Source of the DNA: an uncultured Collinsella sp.
GTDB lineage: Bacteria; Actinomycetota; Coriobacteriia; Coriobacteriales; Coriobacteriaceae
NCBI GenBank assembly: GCA_958405565.1
Contig: CATYEN010000033.1
Span: forward strand, 1 to 24,757
Length of the DNA stretch: 24,757 nt
Reading direction: 5' to 3'
Shown here: positions 15,727 through 23,619 of the stretch, piece by piece
Layout: each line of letters starts with the position of its first letter
Position numbering within the stretch: position 1 is the first letter of the stretch
Program-made: the position numbers and the translations under genes
Notes under the pieces: model-generated
Database searches by the model: none
Told to the model about the DNA's origin: nothing
What the model saw: only the letters and a program-made list of their open reading frames with translations

Positions 15727-15733
15727 TATTATG
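15727..15733. promoter_or_regulatory. Possible divergent promoter between the YcxB-like gene and dnaX
   Basis: The 115-base divergent gap contains TATTAT on the plus strand (15727-15732), which overlaps CATAAT on the minus strand. Neither has a clear -35 hexamer at 17 bases. It is the only -10-like sequence in the gap placed suitably for both genes. Confidence 0.28.
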
Positions 15734-15801
15734 GATGCAGTATGCCGTGCGACCGCATGGCCGTCGCGGCAACAAGACTCAGTATACCCGGGGGAGCACC
15801 C

Positions 15802-18267
15802 ATGGAATCGTTGTACCGAAAGTATCGCCCGCTCACCTTCGAGTCCGTGGTGGGCCAGCAGCATATCGTCTCGACGCTCGAGCACGCCATTACCGAGGGA
15901 CGCCTGTCCCACGCCTACCTGTTCTGCGGTCCGCGCGGCACGGGCAAGACCACCATGGCGCGCATCCTTGCCAAGGCACTGCTCTGCCGCAATGCCGAGG
16001 CGGCGCGCGCCGAGGGCGCGAGCGGTTGCATGCCCGACGGTACCTGCGAGGAGTGCGAGCTCATCGCCGAGGGCAACCACCCGGACGTCTACGAGCTCGA
16101 TGCCGCAAGCCGTACCGGCGTGGACAACGTGCGCGAGGAGATCATCAACTCCGTCAACTTTGCCCCGGTGCGCGGCAAGTACAAGATCTATATCATCGAC
16201 GAGGTCCACATGCTCACGACGGCGGCGTTCAACGCGCTGCTCAAGACACTCGAGGAGCCGCCGGCGCACGTGATCTTTGTACTGTGCACCACCGACCCGC
16301 AAAAGATTCTAGAGACCATCCTCTCGCGCTGCCAGCGCTTCGATTTCCACCGTATCGGTAATGAGGATATTGAGCATCGCCTGGCCTATGTGTGCGAGCA
16401 GGAGGGCTTCGACTACGACGACGAGGCACTGGCCATCGTGGCACGCCATGCCAAAGGCGGCATGCGCGATGCACTTTCCACGCTGGAGCAACTGAGTGTT
16501 TTTGGCAACGGTGCCGTACATGCGGACGATGCCCGCTCGCTTTTGGGCGAGGTTTCGGACCAGATTCTGGGCGAGTTTGCACGCGCCATCGCCGAGCGTG
16601 ATATTGCTGAGCTTTATGGACTGATCCGTGCACAGGTTGAGGAAGGAAACGACCTGCTGGAGTTGACGCGCGACCTGGTGGCGCACGTGCGCGACGTGTA
16701 CGTTGCTTGCGTTGCCGGCGCCCGTGCCGAGCTGTTTGAGGGCGGAGCCGAGCAGGCCGAGGCGCTTGCTGCCGAGGCCGCTGCCTTTGGCGAGCATCCT
16801 GCCGACCGTCTGGCTCGCGTGCTGACGGTGCTCGACGACGCCGCATTGGAGATGAGGGGCGCGAGTGATGTGCGCTTGGTGCTCGAGATCGCTTGCACCC
16901 GTCTGGCGCGTCCCGAGGCCGATCTGACCATTGAGGCCCTGGCCGAGCGCGTGGCGCGTTTGGAGGCTAGGGTTGCCAATGCCGCGGTGCCGGCGAGCGT
17001 GGCTGCTGCTCAGGCTGCCCCGGCGGCCGTTGCGGCTGCGTCTGCGACGGCACAGCAGCCGACGCTCATCTCGGGTGCCCGAGCTGCTGCTCCGGCGGCG
17101 ACCGCTCCTGCCGCTACGTCCGCGCACCAGGGCGGCATGCCTTGGGACCGTGGCGCCGCGGCTGCTCCAGCGCCTCAACCTGCGCCTAAGCCCGCGTCCG
17201 CGCAAGTCTCTAAGCCTGCGACGCCTGCGCCTCAGCCTGCGCCCACGCCGGCTCCTCAGCCCGTTGCGGCTCCGGCTTCCACGCCTGCCGCATCGCCCGC
17301 GCCGACACCCAAACCTAACAACGCCGCCCAAGTTGCCGCCGCTGCCGCCGCCGAGACCCCCGCGGTCGAGGACGCTGGAGAGCTTCAGCGTAAATGGGCC
17401 GAGGTCGTCGAGCGCGTCAAGGCTCGTCAGGCTTCCTATGCGGGCCTGCTGCTCAATGCTCGCGCCACGGCCGATGACGGCTCCAAGCTCACGGTCTCGT
17501 TCCCCGCGGGCTCGACTTTTGCTATCAAGATGCTCGGTCGCGCCGATACGCAGTCGGTGGTTCTGCCGACAGTCTGCGCTGTCTTCGGTCGCCGTATCGT
17601 CGACTATGTCCTGGATGGGGGTGGCACGCCGGCTCCTCAACATGAGGAGCATTCTCCATCTGCACGGGCTGCGGTATCTGCGGACCCGCAACCCGTGTCC
17701 TCGGCGGCCCCTGCATCCTCGAGCGCCAACGCGCAGCAGCAAGCGGCGCCGGTAGCGGCGCCGACTCCGTCGGTGCCTAAACCCGTTACGCCCAAACCTG
17801 CCGCTCCGGTGCCCGCGCCCAAGTCATCCGACCTGGGCAAGGCTCCGTGGCTGCGCTCCGACAACCCCGCCGGCGCTCCCGCTACGGGCAAACTGCCTAC
17901 CGAGCCCGCGCCTCGTGCACCCGAGCGCTCTGCCGCCCCCAAGGCTCAGCCTGCCGCGCAGTCTGCGCCGTGGGAGTCCGAGCGGGTACCCTATGACGAC
18001 GCCATGGTCGGTGGTTTCGCCGGCGGTGCGGGTGGGGACGATCTACCCCCGTTCGACGTGCCCGGCGCGGCTCCGGAGCCCAAGCCTGCCGCGGCTGCTC
18101 CCGCAAACGACGATGCCCCCGCGGCTCCCTGGGAGTCCAACCCCGGCGCGGGCAGTCCCTTTGGCCATCAAGGCGCAGCCCCAAGCATCCCGCAGACCGA
18201 GGACGAGGCCAAAGCCCTCATCCGCAGCGTCTTCGGTCAGTCCACCATCTTCAAACCGGTGGAGTAG
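15802..18267 (+). CDS. dnaX: DNA polymerase III subunit gamma/tau
   Basis: This is the clamp-loader ATPase that loads the sliding clamp and links polymerases and helicase at the fork; it has 821 residues. The AAA+ domain has Walker A GPRGTGKT (43-50), four zinc cysteines (C62, C76, C82, C85), Walker B DEVH (133-136), sensor TTD near 163 and the SRC arginine finger (175-177). Domain III runs to about 390. A long Ala/Pro-rich region follows, interrupted by a folded segment (about 525-615, the tau-like domain). The tail has four Pro-Trp motifs and ends FGQSTIFKPVE. I chose the ATG at 15802 for GGGGGAG upstream and for the family N-terminus MESLYRKYRP; the frame is open to 15595. I saw no A-rich slippery site for a gamma frameshift. 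Confidence 0.97.
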   Translation: MESLYRKYRPLTFESVVGQQHIVSTLEHAITEGRLSHAYLFCGPRGTGKTTMARILAKALLCRNAEAARAEGASGCMPDGTCEECELIAEGNHPDVYELDAASRTGVDNVREEIINSVNFAPVRGKYKIYIIDEVHMLTTAAFNALLKTLEEPPAHVIFVLCTTDPQKILETILSRCQRFDFHRIGNEDIEHRLAYVCEQEGFDYDDEALAIVARHAKGGMRDALSTLEQLSVFGNGAVHADDARSLLGEVSDQILGEFARAIAERDIAELYGLIRAQVEEGNDLLELTRDLVAHVRDVYVACVAGARAELFEGGAEQAEALAAEAAAFGEHPADRLARVLTVLDDAALEMRGASDVRLVLEIACTRLARPEADLTIEALAERVARLEARVANAAVPASVAAAQAAPAAVAAASATAQQPTLISGARAAAPAATAPAATSAHQGGMPWDRGAAAAPAPQPAPKPASAQVSKPATPAPQPAPTPAPQPVAAPASTPAASPAPTPKPNNAAQVAAAAAAETPAVEDAGELQRKWAEVVERVKARQASYAGLLLNARATADDGSKLTVSFPAGSTFAIKMLGRADTQSVVLPTVCAVFGRRIVDYVLDGGGTPAPQHEEHSPSARAAVSADPQPVSSAAPASSSANAQQQAAPVAAPTPSVPKPVTPKPAAPVPAPKSSDLGKAPWLRSDNPAGAPATGKLPTEPAPRAPERSAAPKAQPAAQSAPWESERVPYDDAMVGGFAGGAGGDDLPPFDVPGAAPEPKPAAAAPANDDAPAAPWESNPGAGSPFGHQGAAPSIPQTEDEAKALIRSVFGQSTIFKPVE

Positions 18268-18280
18268 CTGTACAGGCGGG

Positions 18281-18286
18281 TATACT
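18281..18286 (+). promoter_or_regulatory. -10 element before the DUF4160 module
   Basis: TATACT lies 14 bases after the dnaX stop and 36 bases before the next ATG. No clear -35 is present. The module may thus have its own promoter in addition to readthrough from dnaX. Confidence 0.38.
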
Positions 18287-18321
18287 GCTCAAGAAGAGAC
18301 GTCTTTGAACGGAGCGAGCTT

Positions 18322-18582
18322 ATGATGTGGGAATATGTCCGCCTTGAGGACGATACGCAAGTTTCGTATTCCGAAGTCCGTGAGGACAACACGGTGAAGG
18401 TTGTTGTGGAGCGCCCGCGCGATTGGGGTTTTGACACGGCGGAGTGCATCTTGCCGGCATTCAATTGGGTGTCACGCGAGGGCTTTAGCGAAGCGGACCT
18501 CAAAGAACTCGATGATTTCGTGCGTAACAATGCCCCGCTCATCTTGCGTTTTGCTTACGAAGGCGGACGGGTCTATGCCTAG
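18322..18582 (+). CDS. Unknown small protein paired with DUF4160
   Basis: This is an acidic 86-residue protein that I do not assign to a family. It opens with a beta-rich stretch (MMWEYVRLEDDTQVSYSEV) and ends with a helical part (EADLKELDDFVRNNAPLILRFAYEGG). GGAG precedes two consecutive ATG codons (18322 and 18325). Its last eight bases overlap the DUF4160 gene. Small overlapping pairs that include DUF4160 are often listed as candidate toxin-antitoxin modules, usually with DUF2442. This partner does not look like DUF2442, so an antitoxin role is only an inference from size, acidity and order. Confidence 0.75.
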   Translation: MMWEYVRLEDDTQVSYSEVREDNTVKVVVERPRDWGFDTAECILPAFNWVSREGFSEADLKELDDFVRNNAPLILRFAYEGGRVYA

Positions 18583-18847
18583 TCTTTTCCGACTCGGGCC
18601 GTACATTATCTTTTTCTGGACAGGGGAGAACGGCGAGCCCGTCCATGTTCATATCGCGGTCAAGCGCCCCACCGCCGAGGCGACCAAGATATGGCTTACC
18701 CGCTCCGGCGGATGCAAGCTGGCCCATAACAAGGGCGATATTCCTGCTCGGGATTTACGCGATATCATGCAGTTTGTTTCATCTAACCATGCGCTGATTT
18801 GCAAACGCTGGAAAGAAACAACCGGTGGGCTGTCGTTTTACTGTTAA
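18575..18847 (+). CDS. DUF4160 domain protein
   Basis: This 90-residue protein shows the features of DUF4160: an N-terminal MPSLFRLGPYIIFFW strand pair, the PVHVHIAV motif (the family's P-x-H-x-H), a charged sheet and the C-terminal helix IPARDLRDIMQFVSSN followed by W. The function of the family is unknown. It is common in mobile and defence-related islands and is often paired with a second small gene. The ATG at 18575 lies inside the end of the previous gene (8-base overlap), with AAGGCGG upstream, so the two are co-translated. It ends 25 bases before the stop of a convergent gene, with no terminator in between. Confidence 0.8.
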   Translation: MPSLFRLGPYIIFFWTGENGEPVHVHIAVKRPTAEATKIWLTRSGGCKLAHNKGDIPARDLRDIMQFVSSNHALICKRWKETTGGLSFYC

Positions 18848-18872
18848 GAGTCGCTTGCCGGACTTATGGCCT

Positions 18873-19349
18873 CTAGCTCTTCTGGGGCTCTTTGCCTGGG
18901 CGCATCTGTACTTCGGACATGTGTAGCGTAGTGCCGCGTATGTCGCATTCGAGCAGGCACGTGCGTGACGGTCGGCCTAGGATGCTGAGGTCGATACGAT
19001 ACGCCGCATGGCTGTCCGTGTACTCGACTTGCTCGGCGTTGACGGTCGCTCCGATTGTTGAATAAACGCCCAGCTCGGCATCGACAACCTTGGAGTCCTC
19101 TATCTTGACCTTGAACTCTTGGTAGAGGGACGGGCTGTTGTAGTAAATGGTCCGGGTTCCATCGGTGCACTCATCGGTCGCTTCCCATTTGACGGTGGGC
19201 TGGTCCGAGCTGGCTACTAACAGTTCTGCTCCAAAGGCTATGGCGTGGGTGACGACAACCAGCAATGCCCAGCCGGCAAAGAGATAGATAACCAAATATA
19301 GAGCGGGGTGTTTTGAGCGGATGTTTTGGAGCGCGTCGGGGGCATTCAT
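18873..19349 (-). CDS. Membrane-anchored hypothetical protein
   Basis: This 158-residue protein has one membrane helix near the N-terminus (about residues 16-45) and an outside part of about 110 residues with three cysteines (C61, C129 and C133 by rough count) and beta-rich composition. I do not recognise it. It could be a lipoprotein-like or wall-exposed protein but has no lipobox. GGAGGTG precedes the ATG, and a consensus TATAAT lies about 35 bases upstream. It is on the opposite strand to dnaX, ybaB and recR and appears to be part of a small insertion between them. Confidence 0.75.
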   Translation of the reverse strand: MNAPDALQNIRSKHPALYLVIYLFAGWALLVVVTHAIAFGAELLVASSDQPTVKWEATDECTDGTRTIYYNSPSLYQEFKVKIEDSKVVDAELGVYSTIGATVNAEQVEYTDSHAAYRIDLSILGRPSRTCLLECDIRGTTLHMSEVQMRPGKEPQKS

Positions 19350-19383
19350 GGGGCACCTCCAAATTGCTATCTATGACAATCAA

Positions 19384-19389
19384 ATTATA
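19384..19389 (-). promoter_or_regulatory. Consensus -10 of the membrane-anchored hypothetical gene
   Basis: TATAAT on the minus strand lies 34 bases before the ATG at 19349. No good -35 is seen. The perfect hexamer in a GC-rich region makes a promoter likely. Confidence 0.55.
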
Positions 19390-19492
19390 CCCTGTCGCCA
19401 TGTGCGCCGCCTCGAGCAGCGGTTCGGCATTTTGTTACCTAGCTGGATGCAGAAAATGTCGGATTCCGGCTCTACAAGATTTAGCTTTCAAT

Positions 19493-19527
19493 ATTATGCA
19501 GATGCGAATTATTCAACTTCGCATAAT
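19493..19527. repeat. AT-rich nested inverted repeats
   Basis: ATGCGAA (19502-19508) is complementary to TTCGCAT (19518-19524), and ATTATGC (19493-19499) to GCATAAT (19521-19527). The right side is one block TTCGCATAAT; the left side is the same block interrupted by six bases. It may be an operator. Confidence 0.6.
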
Positions 19528-19605
19528 CTTTGGGTGCGGCTTGCACTCCAGGACATGTATATCGACTGAGGTAACACGTCCGCCCCGCTCGCTGGCCTCA
19601 CGCCG

Positions 19606-19614
19606 TGGTACGAT
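19606..19614 (+). promoter_or_regulatory. Candidate extended -10 promoter of ybaB-recR
   Basis: TGG is directly followed by TACGAT, an extended -10. It would give a leader of about 70 bases before ybaB. The -35 is not evident. Confidence 0.38.
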
Positions 19615-19689
19615 TTTTAAGTTTGATAGTCCCGCCGTGCTCCGGCTGCCCTTGCAGTTCGGCGTGCGGCCGCACGTAAAGGAGCCATC

Positions 19690-20010
19690 ATGGCCGGTAT
19701 GAACATGCAGCAGATGATGAAGCAGGCCCGCAAGATGCAGGAGCAGCTTGCCGCCGCGCAGGAGAACCTCAAGTCCCAGACCGTCGACGCCTCTGCCGGT
19801 GGCGGCATGGTCAAGGTGACCGTCAACGGCGAGATGGAGCTCGTCAACCTCACCATCGATCCCGATGCACTCGATCCCGAGGACGTCGATATGCTGCAGG
19901 ACATGATTATGGCCGCCGTCAACGAGGCCGTCCGCGGCGTCAACGAGCTCGCCAACAAGCAGATGGGCGCCATCACCGGTGGCCTCAACATCCCGGGCAT
20001 GCCGTTCTAA
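19690..20010 (+). CDS. ybaB: YbaB/EbfC nucleoid-associated protein
   Basis: This 106-residue DNA-binding protein of the YbaB/EbfC family forms dimers on the nucleoid. The N-terminal helix MNMQQMMKQARKMQEQL, the central strand VKVTVNGEMELVNLTIDP and the C-terminal helix with AVNEAVRGVNELANKQM are all typical, and the length is usual. AAAGGAG precedes the ATG. It lies 13 bases before recR, as in many bacteria where dnaX, ybaB and recR are neighbours. Here dnaX is separated by about 1.4 kb. Confidence 0.96.
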   Translation: MAGMNMQQMMKQARKMQEQLAAAQENLKSQTVDASAGGGMVKVTVNGEMELVNLTIDPDALDPEDVDMLQDMIMAAVNEAVRGVNELANKQMGAITGGLNIPGMPF

Positions 20011-20023
20011 GACACGCATATAT

Positions 20024-20620
20024 ATGAGTGCGAACCACAGTCTGCAAAAACTGCTCGATGAGCTGGGCCGTCTGCCGGGCATTGGTCCCAAGTCGGCCCA
20101 GCGCATCGCCTATTACCTGTTGGAGGCTGACGCCGAGGAGGCGCGCCGCCTGGCCGAGGCCATCCTGGAGGTTAAGCAGGAGGTTCACTTTTGCAGCCGC
20201 TGCTTTAACTACGCCACGGCCGACGAGTGCTCCATCTGCCAGGATTCGATGCGCGACACCACTCGCATTTGCGTGGTGGGCGAGCCGCGCGACGTCCAGG
20301 CAATCGAGCGCACGGGCAGCTACCATGGCCTGTACCATGTGCTGGGCGGCGTGATCAGTCCCATGGACAAGATCGGTCCCGAGCAGCTGCATATCCGCGA
20401 GCTGCTGGCGCGCCTGGGCCACGAGGACATCCACGAGGTCATTATCGCCACCAACCCCAACATTGAGGGCGAGACCACGGCGAGCTACCTGGCTCGCACT
20501 ATCAAGCCGCTGGGCGTTGAGGTGTCGCGTCTGGCGAGCGGCCTGCCCGTGGGCGGCGACCTGGAGTATGCCGACGAGCTTACGCTTGGGCGCGCCATCG
20601 AGGCCCGCCGCGCGATCTAG
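20024..20620 (+). CDS. recR: Recombination mediator RecR
   Basis: This 198-residue protein acts with RecO and RecF in loading RecA on gapped DNA. It has the N-terminal helix-hairpin-helix LGRLPGIGPKSAQRIA (15-30), four zinc cysteines (C57, C60, C69, C72) and a Toprim domain (about 80-175) that begins RICVVGEPRDV. The C-terminal part SRLASGLPVGGDLEYADELTLGRA is typical. The ATG at 20024 lies in an AT-rich spot (CATATATATG) without a good ribosome site, so translation probably depends on coupling to ybaB. The frame is open upstream into ybaB. Confidence 0.97.
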   Translation: MSANHSLQKLLDELGRLPGIGPKSAQRIAYYLLEADAEEARRLAEAILEVKQEVHFCSRCFNYATADECSICQDSMRDTTRICVVGEPRDVQAIERTGSYHGLYHVLGGVISPMDKIGPEQLHIRELLARLGHEDIHEVIIATNPNIEGETTASYLARTIKPLGVEVSRLASGLPVGGDLEYADELTLGRAIEARRAI

Positions 20621-20666
20621 CTGCCGGGTGCGCCGTGCCATGGCCCATCGGCCTGTCGCACGGGGT

Positions 20667-20687
20667 GCCCATAATTGGGCTTTCGTT
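20667..20687 (+). terminator. Weak terminator candidate after recR
   Basis: GCCCA (20667-20671) pairs with TGGGC (20676-20680) around TAAT, followed by TTTCGTT. The stem is only five pairs, so termination may be partial. Confidence 0.4.
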
Positions 20688-20693
20688 CGTGGG

Positions 20694-20709
20694 TTTGTTG
20701 TGCAACAAA
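20694..20709. promoter_or_regulatory. Operator-like palindrome TTTGTTG-TG-CAACAAA
   Basis: Two exact seven-base arms are separated by two bases. It lies upstream of the candidate promoter of the second kinase/FHA operon, where a regulator could bind. No regulator is identified. Confidence 0.4.
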
Positions 20710-20770
20710 GATACTTCGCGTCCGCTTATCGCATGGATGCTTCCGCTCGCATCCTAAATTTGCCCATTCG

Positions 20771-20799
20771 TTGCGCAACCTTTTGGGTTCGCTGATACA
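20771..20799 (+). promoter_or_regulatory. Candidate promoter of the second kinase/FHA operon
   Basis: TTGCGC (20771-20776) and GATACA (20794-20799) are 17 bases apart. The leader to the ATG at 20864 would be about 57 bases and would contain a terminator-like hairpin. Confidence 0.42.
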
Positions 20800-20823
20800 C
20801 TCAACCATGGATTTGAATGAATG

Positions 20824-20846
20824 CGCCGCCCCCGAGCGGCGTGTTT
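20824..20846 (+). terminator. Terminator-like hairpin in the leader of the second kinase operon
   Basis: CGCCGC (20824-20829) pairs with GCGGCG (20836-20841) around six bases and is followed by TGTTTTTG. The ribosome site GGAGGAG begins only a few bases later. It could end upstream transcription or act as an attenuator. Confidence 0.5.
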
Positions 20847-20863
20847 TTGTTGGAGGAGAGCAC

Positions 20864-21775
20864 ATGCGGCCCGGTGGCACACAGACAAAGCGCGGCACCG
20901 CGGTGCGCATGCGACGCCGACTGGGCTTGGCGCCGCGAGCATACGCGCTGCTGTCTTGCTCGCTGGTGCTGGTCGTGGCCGGTGTTTCCGCCTACGGCAT
21001 GACCGTGCCGTCTATGGTGCAGGCACATGCCGCGCGCGAGGCCCATGTGGGGAGCAAGGCAAAAAGCGACCTGGGAACTACAACCGGATATGCTTGGGCA
21101 AGCGTGGTCGCACACGTTGTGTTTGGCGTTGACGACGCAGATGGCGCCGAGGCTCCGGACAACGAGGTTACACTGCCTAACGGCAAGACGATCGTGCTCA
21201 CCAACACCAAGATCATCAATCGTCTTTCCAATAACAGCGTTTCGTCCGTTGTGAACAAGGCCGAGCAGCAAAAGGGTCAGGATGCGCAGCAGTCGGGGAA
21301 GCCCGGCGGTTCTGACGCCTCTAGCTCCGGCTCCAGCTCGGATTCGACGAGCGCGGGCGGCGGCTCCGGGTCGGACTCCTCTGCCGGCGGGTCTGGGAGC
21401 GGCGGCTCGACAGGCGGCAACGCTGGCAACGACGCGAGCTCTGACGGACTCTCGGCAGCTGAGGAGGAGAGCATCCACAGCTGGCTCGTGACCAAGTACA
21501 ACATGCTCGACGGCTACGTTTCTCGTGCCAATGAAGTGGTCTCGACCTATAACTCTACAGGGGATCCCAGGCCGTGCGACAGCTTGGTCGGGGAGATGTT
21601 TGTCATCCGCGCCGAGTTTGGCCGCCAGACATTCTCGCCCAAGTCAAAGTGGTATCAGCAGTACGCCAATCTGTGGGGTTGCTATACCAACCTGTGCCAA
21701 TGGGTTGGGCATTACGGCGATGACGATGTCGCACTCAGTAACTTCAACAACAATGTGGCGGCGCTTGCCCTATGA
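20864..21775 (+). CDS. Membrane-anchored protein with Ser/Gly-rich linker
   Basis: This 303-residue protein has a basic N-terminus, one membrane helix or signal anchor (about residues 27-47), a middle domain of about 80 residues and a Ser/Gly/Asp-rich low-complexity linker (about 140-205). The C-terminal domain of about 95 residues contains ESIHSWLVTKYNMLDGYVSRANEVVSTY in two halves and the cysteines in CDSL and WGCYTNLC. I recognise no family. The outside domain could be a sensor or a wall-bound partner of the kinase encoded next, whose ATG overlaps this stop (ATGA). GGAGGAG precedes the ATG at 20864. The frame is open upstream to 20675, but that stretch carries the promoter and leader hairpin. 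Confidence 0.82.
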   Translation: MRPGGTQTKRGTAVRMRRRLGLAPRAYALLSCSLVLVVAGVSAYGMTVPSMVQAHAAREAHVGSKAKSDLGTTTGYAWASVVAHVVFGVDDADGAEAPDNEVTLPNGKTIVLTNTKIINRLSNNSVSSVVNKAEQQKGQDAQQSGKPGGSDASSSGSSSDSTSAGGGSGSDSSAGGSGSGGSTGGNAGNDASSDGLSAAEEESIHSWLVTKYNMLDGYVSRANEVVSTYNSTGDPRPCDSLVGEMFVIRAEFGRQTFSPKSKWYQQYANLWGCYTNLCQWVGHYGDDDVALSNFNNNVAALAL

Positions 21776-23616
21776 TGACCGATCTTGCACCCACTGCAGC
21801 CCAATCGCTCGGCTGCGATCCCATGGTCGGCCTGCGTCTGGCGCGTGTCGACGGATTTGAGCCCGCTGTCGCGCTCGGCCAGGAAGAGCTGTCTGCCTAT
21901 GTGCGTCGCTTTTCGATGCTCTTTGCCGACGACACTACCATGCGCCGTGGCGGTATCGGCCGCGTGACGCGTGCCGTCAACGCCCAGGGCGAGGCCGTGG
22001 CACTCAAGCAGCTCATCTTGCCGACGCGCGATGAGTTTGACGACGACGCTGCTCACGAGGCGCTGGTTGCCAAGTTCAAAGCGGCGTTTCGCGAGGAATA
22101 CGAATGTCACCGCGCCCTTTCGGGCCTTAAGGGCTTTCCCCGCCTCTATGGATGGGGCGAGGTCGATGGCGTGCCTGCGATTGTCATGGAGTGGGTCGAG
22201 GGCGAGACGCTCGCCCGCCTGCGCTCACGACTCGCCGTAGACGATGCCGGGCGCTTGTCGCCGCTTGTGGCGGCGCGCTTGGGTCGCGATCTGTTTGATC
22301 TGCTGTGCCGTATGAACCTGGTGGGCGAGGGCTTTGTCCATCGCGATATCTCGCCCGCTAACATTATGGTGCGCACGGCGCGCCTGCCGCTCGACCAACA
22401 GCTCGCCGAGGGTAGCTTTGACCTGTGTTTGATTGACTTTGGCTCGTCGTTGGCGCTCGAGTCCGCATCGGCCGTGGCGGGAGCCGGCGGCAAAGCCTCC
22501 TTTACCGAGCGCTATGCCACGTTGCGCCGCGCGACGGTTGCCTACGCTCCGCCCGAGATGCTTACCGACGATATCGTTGACCTGCGCATTTTGCGCATGT
22601 CGCCGGCAATCGATGTGTATGCGGCGGCGAGCACGGTCTACGAGCTCATTGCCGGCGTCGCGCCGTACGAGACGACGCCGAGTGCTTCGGGCACCTCGGG
22701 TTCGCGCAAGAAGACGCGTGACATCGCCAGCCCCTATCGCCTTAAGATGGACGCCCCGCCCGATTATCCTGTCGGCGCCCACGCGCCTGGATGCGACTTG
22801 ACCCAGCTCCTTCGTCGCGAGCCCGATGTGGCGCTTGCCGCGGCCGAGCAGGCCCAACAGCTGGGGCTCGAGCCGGATTCCGAGGAGCTGCGCGATGCGT
22901 TGGCGTTTGTCGACGCTCAGCTGTTCGATGTGGTGATGGCCTGCCTGTCCAGCCATCAGCAGGACCGTCCCGAACCGGCGGCGGTCGAGGCGGCGCTCTC
23001 GGCGTTTTGTGACCACTATGCGCAAAATGTTGGTCGCTCGCTTCGCGGCGAGCCGCTCACGCCGTGTCCCATGGATGCGTCCGGCCGTGCCGTGCGCCGT
23101 GCGGCGATGATTGGCGCGGCAGCCGTCTGCGGCGTGGTTTGGACAGCGGTCGTGGTGTCGGCCGCGCTGCTGGCGTCGGGTGCCCGCATGACGCTGAGTT
23201 TGGGGCCGCTCGTGTGGTCCGGACCGCTGCCGGGTATCATTGCCGCAATGGCGTTGGCGCTGCCGGGCGTTGCGGGTGTTGTTGCGGGAGCTCTCGCGCG
23301 CAATCGCCGTTCGGGATTCCTGCAGGGCGTGCTGACGCTTTCTGCCTGTGAAGTTCCGGTGCTGGTCGCGGCGGCGTGTACCGTGTTTTCCCAGCGCGCC
23401 GTGATGAGCGGTCTCGTTGCCGCCCTGATCGCAACCTATGCGCTGACGTGGTTTTTGCTGGCGACTGGTTTTGCCTTTGAGCTGCCCAATTTGGCACCGC
23501 GACGCACAAAAGGCCAGATGGCAACACCGCTTGCCGGTGGAGCCGCAGCCGCTCGCGCCTTTGACGGGCCCGTCGACGCATCGTCCGACTCTATTTCTAC
23601 GATCAAGGAGGCCTAG
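21772..23616 (+). CDS. Membrane Ser/Thr kinase with atypical catalytic loop
   Basis: This kinase-fold protein has 614 residues. The kinase domain (about 45-410) has RGGIGRV, ATP lysine K79 in VALK, H190-R-D192-ISPAN (N197) and DFG (D222). The Lys normally two residues after the catalytic Asp is Ser194, so activity may be altered. APPEM marks the activation segment end. A long insert (about 290-360) separates the C-lobe helices. Four hydrophobic segments follow (about 440-580), with no PASTA repeats. The gene starts in an ATGA overlap with the anchored protein; a second ATG follows at 21775. It is clearly a homologue of bacterial Hanks kinases, but whether it phosphorylates or only signals by binding cannot be told. 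Confidence 0.88.
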   Translation: MMTDLAPTAAQSLGCDPMVGLRLARVDGFEPAVALGQEELSAYVRRFSMLFADDTTMRRGGIGRVTRAVNAQGEAVALKQLILPTRDEFDDDAAHEALVAKFKAAFREEYECHRALSGLKGFPRLYGWGEVDGVPAIVMEWVEGETLARLRSRLAVDDAGRLSPLVAARLGRDLFDLLCRMNLVGEGFVHRDISPANIMVRTARLPLDQQLAEGSFDLCLIDFGSSLALESASAVAGAGGKASFTERYATLRRATVAYAPPEMLTDDIVDLRILRMSPAIDVYAAASTVYELIAGVAPYETTPSASGTSGSRKKTRDIASPYRLKMDAPPDYPVGAHAPGCDLTQLLRREPDVALAAAEQAQQLGLEPDSEELRDALAFVDAQLFDVVMACLSSHQQDRPEPAAVEAALSAFCDHYAQNVGRSLRGEPLTPCPMDASGRAVRRAAMIGAAAVCGVVWTAVVVSAALLASGARMTLSLGPLVWSGPLPGIIAAMALALPGVAGVVAGALARNRRSGFLQGVLTLSACEVPVLVAAACTVFSQRAVMSGLVAALIATYALTWFLLATGFAFELPNLAPRRTKGQMATPLAGGAAAARAFDGPVDASSDSISTIKEA

Positions 23617-23619
23617 GTC

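Larger units (their letters stand above)
19350..19689. other. 340-base intergenic region with AT-rich palindrome
   Basis: No gene is supported here. It holds the minus-strand promoter at 19384-19389, an AT-rich stretch with nested inverted repeats at 19493-19527 and a candidate promoter for ybaB at 19606-19614. Short open frames across it lack ribosome sites and family resemblance. Confidence 0.65.

Noticed and set aside
15687..15801. Signal recognition particle RNA upstream of dnaX, as in some Gram-positives
   Set aside because: The gap is short and lacks the conserved SRP tetraloop and symmetric-loop sequences.
16309..17742. Long minus-strand frame opposite dnaX
   Set aside because: It is rich in Arg and Gly runs and mirrors the Ala/Pro-coding part of dnaX; no ribosome site or domain.
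15802..18267. Programmed frameshift making a short gamma form of DnaX
   Set aside because: No A-rich slippery heptamer with a downstream hairpin was seen; only full-length tau is supported.
20675..20863. Longer N-terminus for the anchored protein, starting at 20675
   Set aside because: That stretch holds a promoter-like pair and a hairpin and has no ribosome site, while GGAGGAG precedes the ATG at 20864 and gives a normal signal anchor.
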